Assembly (NCBI GenBank): GCA_021464415.1
Contig: CM038469.1
Span: forward strand, 29,133,736 to 29,197,735
Direction of reading: 5' to 3'
Source of the DNA: Lonicera japonica
Taxonomy: Eukaryota > Streptophyta > Magnoliopsida > Dipsacales > Caprifoliaceae
Length of the DNA stretch: 64,000 nt
The notes below the pieces were generated by a model. The model was not told the DNA's origin and did no database searches. It saw nothing but the letters and a program-made list of their open reading frames with translations. Positions 1-12,300 of the stretch are shown here, one piece after another (position 1 is the first letter of the stretch; each line of letters starts with the position of its first letter). Made by a program: the position numbers and the translations under genes.

Positions 1-379
1 TCCGATTATACTTTGACATGTGCTCATTTTTAAACTAAACATACAAAATAATCCATTCGGTTTGGACCGATTTCTACAGTCCCCAAACCAAAATCAATTC
101 AATAATTTCGGTTTTTTAAAAAGTGAATTCAATCCAATTATAAAAAGGGGATTAAATTGTTACTTTACATTTCTAATAATATCCATACTGAAAACAAGTA
201 GTAGATCCTTTTGGGTAAGGATTAGCCCTCTCAGTGAATTGTGCAACACTTAAAGAATATGCTAATGTATTAGTTTGTCAATTTTGGGAGCATGTTTTAA
301 AAATTACTCTTACACTTTATAAAAAATGCTACTCTAAAAATATTATTAAATATATACAAAATTCCATCCCATCATCAGG

Positions 380-1192
380 TAATAAATGAGGCAACATTTC
401 TAATGTTCTCTTTCTTTTCACCTCTCTTATGTCTCGTGTTATATATTTGGACACTTTTAATATATTGACGGTACTTTTTAAGTTAGAGCATTGTTAATAT
501 ATATATGTACGCTATTTTTTTAGTATTTGTCATTACGAAATTGTTTTCTATTGAATTTATAGATATATGTCTTTAAGCTACTTGTAAGATGTTTATTTTC
601 TTTATTCTTTAAATATCTAAGTTCTTAAAATTTACTATAGAAGATTATTTTGTTTTCCAATTAATAAGTTTTGACATATATGTATAATATTGTTTTCCAT
701 TTACTTATCAAACTAGAGTTTTAAGCGATTTAACGGTGAGGGTTTTTTTTTTAATTAAAATCTGAGATTGCGTTTGATAACTTCCATGGAATTATTTTAA
801 TGAACATTGAATTATTTTAAATTTTTGTATGAAAATACTAACCGGATTAAACCAAGTTGCGACATGAAAATTGGTTGTATGTGATAAATATGCCATCACA
901 TACCACTTTGATGAATAACATGATCTCTAGAGGCTTTTCATATTAATTAAGTTTTCATACATTTGCTATTTAGCTATTAAACTTAAACATCACGATAGGT
1001 CATCTCGCTAAGTGCAAAACATTATGAATGAAAAATGCATTTGTTATCTCTTTATACACACAAACAAATTAAGAAATATTAAATTTATTTTATTTCATGG
1101 TTCTTACACACAAATAAATTGAGAAATATCCAATTTTATTTTGTTTCGTGGTTCTAACTCAATGCTGGTTCTCTAATAGAATTGGAAGCGAA
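380..1192 (+). repeat. Dispersed repeat, copy 1 (inverted partner near 41.4 kb)
   Basis: Read on the minus strand, 41170-41645 follows this stretch block by block: the gaggc-aacatt start, the attttctttatt...aaatat block, the gtatgtgataaat block, the tctctttata-acacaaacaaattaag block and the atagaattggaag end. This copy is longer because extra AT-rich sequence is inserted between the blocks. No coding potential or terminal repeats were found. The family is unknown; it could be a decayed transposon. Confidence 0.6.
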
Positions 1193-1252
1193 TAATTGTT
1201 TCAATTTTAATTTAGAAGAATTGGAAGCGAATAATTGTTTCAATTTTAATTT
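1179..1252. repeat. Tandem duplication, 39-bp period
   Basis: A 35-bp block beginning gaattggaagcgaataat occurs at 1179-1213 and again at 1218-1252 with no visible mismatch. A looser duplication of about 50 bp (acacacaaa-aaatt-agaaatat) sits just upstream at 1056-1150. Confidence 0.8.
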
Positions 1253-2586
1253 TATTTAATTATTTTCTTGAGTTAATATTGGAAGCATTTAAAATTTTAT
1301 ATTTATCCTGAATTTTGGTTTTAGCGTTTGAAATATTGGAAGAAATTAACTCACGTTTTACTCCAATTTACAATTTGTAGCAATTAAAATATTGGAGCAA
1401 ATTAACTTGCATTTTACTCCGATTCACGATTGCTTCAAATTACTTTCGAGTGATTAAATGATAATGATATCATGGGTTGAATAAGCAATGATATGATGGG
1501 TAGAATCGGTACAAAACTTGATTGTTTCAAATTACTTTCTATTGGGGTTTAATTTGAGATATTAAATATTACAAAATACTTTCATTAGATATGAGGTTGA
1601 ATTTGAGATTGAATTTGTGGGATTTTATTTATTTATTTTAAATTTTAAATTATTTTCACTGTTTCAATTGGAATTTGTGGGATTTCAAATTACTTTTTAT
1701 TGTGAGATATTTTTTATTTATTTATTGGGTTTGGCGGCGTTTTTATTGTGAGATTTTTTTTTATTTATTCGAATTTTTAAATTATTTTCACATTTTTTTA
1801 TTCGATTTTTTAAAGTAAATTCAAATGGAATTTTTTATTTTGTTTTATTAAAATGGCTTTCTGATTGAATTTGAGAGTTGATATTTTGTTTTTTTTTAAT
1901 GGCTTTCATGATGAGCCTTTTATGATGAATTTGTAAGTTGAGATTTGAAACATTGGCGTTTTTTTGGGGGTTGAATTTGAAAGGTTTAATTTGCTATTAT
2001 AGAACAGAAAAATAGTTTAATTTCAATTGGGGTTTTTATTGAAGATGGAACAGAAAAATAGGGGAGAGTTTACTGACGATGGAACGGAAAAAGAGGGGAG
2101 AAGGTACATCAAATAGGACCTCTGCGGGTACGAACCTTTTGAATGTAATGTTATCAGTGAACAATTAGCGCACAAAAAGAGAAATCACGAAACTAATTGT
2201 TACAAAACGCAGGAATTGAAACTATAACCTCCTAAACTAAACTGTTCTACAATTTGTATATAGGTAATCGAAAAGTTCATATTATTCTCAACTACAATAC
2301 TTAAAAATGAAAATTTAGGACAATTAATAGAGTCCAATTGCTACAATTTCACACAGCTAATTAACTTACTGCCATTAATAACCATCTATTATAGCTCTCA
2401 ACACTTCCATTATGATGATGGTACATCAAATAGGACCTCAGTGGCACCAATCAAACTACAGTTTCCTTTCTCCATAAAAAAAAAAAAAAAAAAAAAAGTC
2501 TAGCACAGTAATAAATTATATGCACACTAAATCCATCCAATTAGTACTCACTAAAAAATAAAGATCTTACCATACATCTCCATGTG
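1253..2586. other. AT-rich region downstream of FTSH4
   Basis: No ORF of note. An 18-bp string, gtacatcaaataggacct, occurs at about 2105 and again at about 2421, and there is an A run near 2477-2499. The part next to 2586 should contain the FTSH4 3' UTR, but no polyadenylation site can be fixed. Confidence 0.5.
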
Positions 2587-5124
2587 CTAAGATCCCACTG
2601 GAGCAATCCCTTTCGTCTTGGCTGCAGCCTTGGCAGCTGCAGCGGCCGCAGCCGCTGCTACCGCCGCTGATGCCGCCGCATTTGGTGCTGATGGAGGAAC
2701 TGCACTAGACTGAGAAGTACCCTGAGGTACAACCACCTGTTGCTGTTGACTCTGCTCAGAGTTGACTTTAGCAAGAAGGGTCTTTATCTGATTTCCCGAA
2801 AGTGTCTCGTGCTCGAGCAACGCGTTAGCAAGCGTGTGCAACTCTTTCCCATGAGTTGTAAGTATAGTTTTCGCGTTGTTGTAAGCTGTTTCCAACATTT
2901 CTTTAACTTCCTGTTCGATAAGAAGCCTCGTTTCAGTACTCATACTCTTTCCATTATCATCATAGTTATGAGTAACCACTCCTACTTGCTTGCTCATTCC
3001 GTACTTTGTAACCATCGCTCTTGCAAGTTTAGTTGCTTGTTGTAAATCCGAAGAGGCACCTGAAGTAACTTCACTTTCACCAAATATAAGCTCTTCAGCT
3101 ACCCGCCCACCCATACAAACGTCGAGCCGGGCAAGCATTTGCTTACGGGAAATGCTCGTTTCGTCTTTGTCAGGCAGTTGGGCAACCATGCCAAGGGACA
3201 TACCTCGGGGAACAATGGTTGCCTTGTGGACCGGGAGGGCCCCGTCAGTGTGTATGGCAACAAGGGCGTGGCCGCCCTCGTGGAAAGCCGTTAGTTTTCG
3301 GGATTCGTCTGAAATGACGGCAGATTTGCGTTCGCTGCCCATCATGATCTTGTCCTTTGCGTATTCGAGATCAGCCATGCTTACGGCCTTTGCACCGTCC
3401 ATTGCGGCCTTGAGAGCTGCAACGTTTACCAAGTTTGCAAGATCGGCTCCTGAGAACCCGGGGGTTCCTCTGGCAATTATCATCAGATCCACATCGTCTC
3501 CCTTTAGGACCTATCAAATGGTAGTCCAAGCACATAAGATAATTTAGAAAGTTTTTCCTTTTCATTTTTTTTTGTGGGGGGAAGGAGCAGAGTGGGGATT
3601 GTAGTACTCCATGTATGCAATGCCGTATGTGTCAAGGTTATAGTGTCACCTAGGCAATAGAATACTCCGACCTCCCAAATTAAGAGTTCCCTACTCCTCT
3701 TTTTGATGTCCCTAATTAAGAGACCACTTTTCTTTTCTAGACATAACTAATGTACAAAATATCAAAATTACCAAACAAGTTTTGTTTTAAACCATTTATT
3801 ACGTTGAAATTAGTGTTCTTGTAAAAAATAACCAAAGTCAAAGTGGGACTCTTAATTGGGGACAAAACGAGTACTGCACACTCAGGAGTAACATGTGGTG
3901 GTACTCTCTGGTCAATGGTAAATGTGCCACATAGGCACCATCACATGGGCTTGCCTCTTGTACGCAAGGATGGCACTTATGTGGAATACACATGGCAGGA
4001 CACCGGGGGTATAAAAAGGGCCAAATCTAAGCTCAGTCCAAATGACTTTTTGAGATGCTGGTCAATCCTATACAGGCTTGCTTTCTTTTACATGGACAAA
4101 CAGATAACACAAGTTTGATGCATGACCGTAGCAATTTTACCACAAAGTCTAACACTAAAAAGAAAGAAGTACAGCCTATTAAAAGCCAGAACAAACTCTT
4201 TCAAGGAGCAACATTACATTTTGCCAACATGAAATGACAGATTGCTAAGCATATGCTAGTCGTCCAGAAACTTAAGGATGTGTTCAATTGCAATTCGTTT
4301 CTATGGAAAATGCTCAAATTTTTGTATCTATCTCTAGTGGCGTAAGTTTGATTGCAAAATTTTCCATGGAAATTAAATCCTTAATACAACTTAGTTTGGC
4401 CTTATATTCTCCGTGTACTCCCTCCATCCCAAATTAAAAGTCCACTTTCCTTTTCAAAACATAATCAACGTACCAAACTCATGATAGGAAACAAGTTTCA
4501 TGATAGGAAACAAGTTTTGGTCTAAACCATTGATTGCGAAGATATTAGAGCATTTTTAAAAATGCGACAGTCCAAACATAGACTCCTAATTAGGGACGGA
4601 GAGAGTAATTCAAAAACCACCTCCTCCATACCTTCTGTTTTTTCATGGAAAAATTTTCCATCTAAAAACAACTCCAAGGAATTCAATTATTTCCCACGTA
4701 AACCAATCAAATGCGTTAAAAGATTTCTTCTCAAAAAGCTAAAATTACCTTTGACATGTGAGATTCCATAATTTGCCTCCGCCCTTCAACATCAGGATTG
4801 GGAACAACGATGTGACGATCAAATCGTCCAGGTCTCACCAGTGCCTTGTCCAACGATTCGGGGAAATTAGTAGCTGCGATCACTATAATCCCTTCATTTT
4901 GTTTGAACCCATCGAGTTCAACAAGCAACTGATTCAAAGTCATCTTCATATACTGTTGGTCTTTCGGGTTTCGGCTACCTCCAATGGCATCAATTTCATC
5001 CATAAATATTATGCAAGGAGACCGTTTTTTGGCGGCGGAGAAAAGGTCTCTCACTCTACGGGCCCCAACACCAACAAACATCTCTTCAAATTCACTGCCG
5101 CTACACGAGAAGAAAGGTACTCCT

Positions 5125-5165
<41 letters not shown>

Positions 5166-6331
5166 ACCAGGTGGACCCACAAGCAAAACGCCCTTTGGGA
5201 GTTTGCCTCCAAGTCGAGTGAAGCGCTGTAGAATACGAAAAATAACATCAGAAGTTTGATGTATTTTGGAAACCTGAGAGTGCACATATAACAAGTGAAA
5301 AATAGTGCTCTCAAAAGACCCGCCCAAGAATGCGTTTGACTGGCAAAGTTTTCCATGTAAAAACTTGGAAAATATGAACTTTTCCATCTTTTGGTAGGTT
5401 TGATTGCCTAATTTTCTAGGTGGCACAAGTAAATGATGCATAATACTAGGAACTTGAATTCTTACCCTCCCCCAAGGAAAATCAATTATAGGTAAGGTGG
5501 AAAAGTGCTCAATGGCAAAAAGTTCATTTTTAAGTAAAAAGTGGGCAATCAAACACCAAATATTGGAAATCTGTCATCATTGAATGGTTCCACGTAGAAA
5601 ATAAATACAATTAAACACCTTTAAATGCCTTTCCATGTAATTCAATTGCCAAGAAAAAGAATTGCCTAGAATTTAAACATCTTCTATCCTAATTCCATGC
5701 CAGCTATCAAACACACCCTAAATAAAGTCGGACTTGTTTAATGAACTTAACCTAAAGAGGCCTGTTCACAAAACAAGAACCCAAAGCCAGAAATAGAACT
5801 AAAATCTGGTGAAGGGGCCCTACAACCATCCCAATCCAGAAGTTTTATAAGATAGGCTGCGTTTAGGACAATGGATAACAAACTAGGATAGGATAGGACA
5901 GGATGAGAATATTATGGATAAGGCTTATTACAAACCTGCATTTAGAACAATCCCAGGTTAGAAGTACGGATAGGGGTGGGTAGTATTGTCTTTTTTTTGG
6001 GGATAAGGGATCAGTTTTAATGATAAATAATCCACACTCGTATCCAATCCTGACCAACACTAGAATTGGAACAGGATAATGTTATCCTACCATCTCTTGT
6101 ACTGCACGCTGAACGCAGCCTTAAGGCACACGTCTCAATTAGACACGATAGCCCTCAACATCGAGGGGAAATCAAAGCTCACCTGCTTAAGAGCATGGTG
6201 TCAAAATCGCAAAAGATCATAGAAAACAAAAGGCGCTTAATTACTTACCTTAGGGTCTCGAAGGTAGTGAACAATTTCTTCTAGCTCGGCTTTTGCTTCA
6301 TCTACACCCTTCACATCACTAAACTTTGTAC

Positions 6332-6362
<31 letters not shown>

Positions 6363-9300
6363 AAGACCAAGTCCTAAAAAATTGATAAAAAAAATGGAAA
6401 CTTTTTATTAACTACAAGCAAGGCTGAACCTAAATCATAGACACACACAAATAACACATACATACGTAAAGTTATGTATATCTAATTATCTATATAAATA
6501 AGAGAGGAAACACTTCTAGAGGGACATTCTTATGTGACATAAAATAGTGACCTTTTAATTTGGCGATTACTCATTGGTTACAAACTTACAATGTACTGCA
6601 ATAAGGATGAATTTCATACGAACCCCAACTTCTAACCAATACATGGTAGCCATACTGAATATGTCAAATCTTTTATGCCAGACGCATATGTCCCTCTAGA
6701 ATTACTCATAATAGAGACATAAGCATCATAGTACAAGATACTAATAATACCTTTACTTATTCCCCTATCCTCGATAAGTGCTCCAACGCCTGAAATCAAG
6801 AGAAAGGCCATGCCCAGAGCCCTTAATGTACGCCACAACTGTTCCTTGAAATGGCCTCCTTCGGCAGCAACCATATGTATGGGAGCACTTGGAGTTCCAA
6901 GTACACCTTCTTTTGTAGACTTCCCCACATTCCTTAAAGATGAAAGCCCACCAATACTTTCTTCTTCCCCTATTGACTTACCACCACGCACAATTCCTGT
7001 ATTAAAATCTTGTTAACTTTGTTGAGATTAATTAAGAAAAAAATATGTATAATTTGAACAGACCACAAAATATAGTTAATTATTATCCAAGGTTTTTGCT
7101 TTATAGTTTCCACAAGAAGCAGCAACACTCTCCTACACATTCAAGGTCTAAATTTTTCGAAGATTTTAATCCACTGTTGTATTTTGATTCCTTTGGAAAT
7201 TGGAATAACATCAATTATTTTAAAATTTGTTAAATGCATAAAAAGTTCATCGTGTATTTTCACTTCGCAAAGTTACAAAATAACACCTGGCATTTAGCCC
7301 AAATGGTAAAATTTTCCCCAAGTTAGGGGAGAGGTCTCTAGTTCAATTTCCCCACCCTGCAAATCAAACCATAGGTGTGTCTGTGTACACGTCGCTGTGT
7401 ATAAAAAAACTTAAAAAAGAAAAAAGTTGCACAATACATTTTGAAAATTGTATTGGTTAAGAAGGCTTCACTTCACCAGAAACCTTGGCAATATCAAGGA
7501 GAATTTTCCAGGATAGTACATTATGATTTATGACATAAAAGTAGTTTTCATTTGCCAAATTCCTTTTCAACTACCAACTAGACAATAAAGCCACATTTGG
7601 TTCAGGGTGAAAATCTCCAACCTAGGTGTAACTTGAATTGGTGTAAAGTACTTTTCCGATTAATCATGTAATTGTCATTAATATACAAATTTCTACATAA
7701 AATATGAACAAAATTCAATTGCACATTAACGGAAATGCCTTTCGCCATATTTTGTTTTCACCCAATAAAGATTAGTTTACCCAACCCAAAGGATTGCTAA
7801 GGTAGAAAGAAACAGAATAAACATTCAAAAGGTCAATGAGCAAATCGATTACCAAGACTCACCTCTCTGCAATGTCTTAAGCAACTCACTTTCATCCAAC
7901 CTATCAACTTTGATCAAGGCCTTAACATATTCCGCAAGTGCTGAAGGGTTAGAATGTATCGAAGGTTGGCTTTCAAACAATCTAATCACTGCCTCAGGAT
8001 CACTTCGATAGAGCTCTTTAAGATATGCAGCATCGTTTGATACATCCCTATCTCGTACTTTCCGGGATAAACTGCCTACATAACTTGACTGAAACCTTCC
8101 TTGAGCACTTGGAAGCCTATTCACTGCACAAAAAAATGGATCAATTAAATGTTCTTATACTTTGAGAACAAGAAGATAATAGAAACTTCATAAATAATAG
8201 GATAAAGATATCTCAGTAGGAATATTAATTCACGCATCTCAATATGATTGATAAGTAAATTTCAAGATTTACTTCATACTTGTCATAAGCACTCAAGAAG
8301 TTACATGTGCTGCATTAATTCCAATGTTTTAAAAAACGCTCGACTCGTACGAGTCGACTCGCGAGTCGAGGCGAGGCGGAAGCATGCCGAGTCGAGTCGT
8401 ACGAGTTAGGTGTAAAACTTGAAACATGCGAGTCGAAGGTGTGAGGCGTACGAGTCGACTCGTAAACGAGTCGAGGCGCTTGAGGCGGACGAGTTGTGAT
8501 GTAGCTGTATTTTAACCTATTTTTTTTTTATTTTTTTTTTTTACCTTTCAATTATTACCATTTTAAAACATTGATCGTAATTTGTAAAACCCTACGACAT
8601 ATACGCTGTGCTCAGCCGCTCACAGCCCCTCTCACTAGTCACTCCCCCAATCGTCTCTCACTCCAGCGATCGTCTCTCTCTCCACCGATTCCACCGATCG
8701 TCTCTCTCTCAACTGATCGTCTCTCTCTCCACCGATTCTCTCTCCACCAATCGTCTCTCTCTCCTCCAAGTTACAGGTATTGATAGTCTTGGCTATTGCT
8801 CTGTTTTAATGTGCGAACAAATATTGCTCTGTTTTTTTTTTTGTTTTTTTTTTTTTGCTGTTTTGTTTTTTTAAAGAAATGGTTACTGTTTTGTTTTTTT
8901 TTTCTGTTTTTTTTTTTTAAAGAAATGGTTACTGTTTTTTTTTTTTTTTAACAATTGGTTAGTTGGTTACTTAACATTATATTATTGTTATATAAGAGTA
9001 CATTGGAGTATGTTATAAGTATTTTTTTTTTTTAAATTTTGATTACACTGTTTTTTTTTTTTAAAATTTTGATTACACTGTTTTTTTTTTTTTTATATTT
9101 AGATTACACTATTTTTTTTTTTTTGGAACAATTGATTACTTAATAGTGTATTATTGTTATATAAGAGTACATTGGACTGTTGGAGTATGCTATGAGTTTA
9201 TTTTTTTTGGAAGAAATGGTTTCTCTGTTTTTTTTTTTTATATTTAGATTACACTGTTTTTTTTTTTTTTTTGAACAATTGATTACTTAATATTGTATTA

Positions 9301-12300
9301 TTGTTATATAAGAGTACATTGGACTATTGGAGTATGCTATGAGTTTAATTTTTTTTGGAAGAAACGGTTTCTCTGTTTTTTTTTTTTTTGAGCAATTGGT
9401 TACTTAATATTATATTATTGTTATATTATAGTGACTTGTGAAAATGGTGAGAGGATCGACGGGGCAAGGTGGCATGGGTAATAGAAAAGACCCGGCTTGG
9501 AAGTTTTGCACAGAAGTTGTGATGCCCGAAGGCAAGGGATACAAATATGTAAAATGTAATTTTTGTTCGAAAGTTATTAGTGGAGGAGTGTCAAGAATGA
9601 AAATGCATCTTGCGGGTACACGTAAAGATTCAAAACCATGTGAACATGTACCTGAAGATGTAAAAAACGAAATTAAAGATTATTTAAAGAAAGGGGAGCA
9701 ATCAAAGATCATTAGAGAAAGACAATTTGATGAAATGGTTGATAGCGGTGCTTACTATAGTAGCCATGCATCACTAGGCAGGGGAGGTTCAAGTACAGGA
9801 AGTGTTCCTTCGAGGGGAGTTAGGGGACCTATGGATCATTTTGTAACTAATGTCGATGAAGATGATGCGGAAGATACCGGCAACCAAACTAATGCAAATG
9901 AAGCTCGAAATCGTTGTGCTTTAGATGTTGGGAGGTTCTTTATTGAAAATGGCATTCCTTTTAATGTTGCTAGTAGCCCCTCATTTGTGAATATGTGTAG
10001 ATCCCTTGGAAACTATGGTCGTGGCTTCAAACCCCCCACTCCATACGAGCTTAGCACGTGGATTTTAAAAGAAGAGGAAAGGACTACTAAAGTCTTTGTT
10101 GATGAGGTGAAGAAAACATGGACACAAACAGGAGTTTCAATATTATCTGACGGATGGAAGGATATTCGAGGAAGGAGTTTGATTAATTTTCTTGTAAATA
10201 ACCCTTATGGAACTGTGTTTTTGAAATCCGTTGATGCATCCGATGCAATTAAAGATGCAAACTTATTATTTGACCTACTGAATGGAGTTGTGGAAGAAGT
10301 GGGAGAAGACATTGTCATTCAAGTAGTTACAGATAATGCATCTAATTACAAGTTGGCGGGAAAAAAACTAATGGATAAGCGGCCACGCTTGTGGTGGACG
10401 CCATGCGCCGCTCATTGCATTGACTTGATGTTGGAAAAAATTGGGAGTTTGCCTCAACACAAAAATGCTTTGTTAAAAGCAAAGAAGGTAATCATTTCAT
10501 ATATATACATATATTAAATTTAAGAATTATTTTATATTCTTTTAATTTTTTTTATATTTTAAAATTGTAGGTGAGTAAATTTATTTACAACCATGGGTGG
10601 GTTTTGGCGTTGATGAGGAAACACGCCGGTAGAGAGCTTCTTCGCCCTGCCGCTACTAGATTCGCCACTTCTTATTTAACATTGCAAAGCATGCAAAATT
10701 TGAGGCAACCTTTAGAGGCTATGTTTGCTTCTGCTGAATGGTCCAAGTGTTCTTGGGCAAAAAAAGCTGAGGGGAAAGACGTAAGGAAAGTAATCTTTAA
10801 TCGCGCCTTTTGGTCAAGTGTAGGATACGCAATCAAAACCACAAAGCCTCTTGTGAGTGTGTTGAGGATGACAGATTCTGAGAAAATGCCGGGAATGGGG
10901 TTCTTGTATGGTGCAATGGATAAGGCTAAAGAAGAAATAGCAAAAAATTTGGGTGGAGAAGAGGGGGCTTATAAAGAATTATGGAGTATCATTGATGACA
11001 AATGGGAGTTCCAAATGCATCGCCATTTGCACGCTGCTGCGTACTTTCTAAATCCACATTTTCAATTTGATGAAGGTTCATCTAGCCATATAAACCATAT
11101 AGAAGTGAAGGTGGGTTTGTATGCCTGCTTGGAGAAACTAATTCCCAATGTTAGTGATAGAGAGAAAGCTGATCTACAAGTGGATTTTTTTCGAAAGAGA
11201 GAGGGTTTATTTGGGTGTCAACTAGCCAAATCATCTTGTAAGAAGCGTAGCCCGGGTAAGTAAATATTTTTAAGCAACTATGCACTTAAATTATTATTTT
11301 TTTTTCCTAAAACTTTAGAAGTTAAAGTTAACTTATTTTAATGTAGCCGATTGGTGGATCCAATTTGGAGATGAAACTCCAGAATTAACAAGTTTTGCGG
11401 TGAAAGTTTTAAGTCTTACTTGTTCTTCATCAGCCTGTGAGCGTAATTGGAGTACTTTCAATCAGGTAATTGAAACTTGAAAAGTAATTAGCTACCATAT
11501 TTATCGATCAATTAATTAAGTGACGGCTAATACTTTTTTGCTTGTAAAATAAATAAATTATTATATCAGATACATACAAAGAAAAGAAATCGATTAACCA
11601 CGGCAAAACTTAACACCTTGGTCTACGTCATGTATAACAAGAAATTGAAAGATAGGCATTTGAAGAGAAAGGCACTTAAGGAAGAACAAGACCCATTGGT
11701 TATTGATCAAATACCATCGGATGATGAGTGGGTTGCCGATGACGGTGGCAATGAATTCCAAGAATATGCAATAGGCGTTGATAGTGAAATTAATGAAGTT
11801 AATGATGAGGAAGAAGAAGTTACTCAAGGGAGTGGAAGTACACAACAAGAACAAAGAGGAAAAAGAAAGAGAGGGGAATCACAATTGGACAATAGGAATA
11901 AAGGTTTATTCTCTCCTCTCTTAGATTAAATAATATAAATATATAATTTACTTACTTGAAAAACTATATACTAATTTATTAAAATTTATTCGTTTTATTA
12001 TGCATAAAGGGAAGAGATTGCAATTGGTGGATGAAGAAGGTGAATGGGAGGATCTTGAGTCGGGAGAGGAGGAGGATGATAGGGCGATTAGATATGACGA
12101 CGACTATACGGATGATCCTTTGAGTGGCGAGGAAAATGAAAATGAAGAATTTGATGAGTTCTTCAAACCATTGGACACGGATGATTCCCTATTTAAATTT
12201 GATTAGGAAAACTTGTTTGTGCTACTTATTTTGTACTTGTCATAACTTTTGGGTTGAAGACATTTGTTTTGTGTTGTTTTGTAGGTGTTTGATGATGAAT

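Noticed and set aside
2740..3547. Plus-strand ORFs of 101 and 185 codons
   Set aside because: They lie antisense to the strongly conserved last exon of FTSH4 and have no recognisable motifs; shadow frames.
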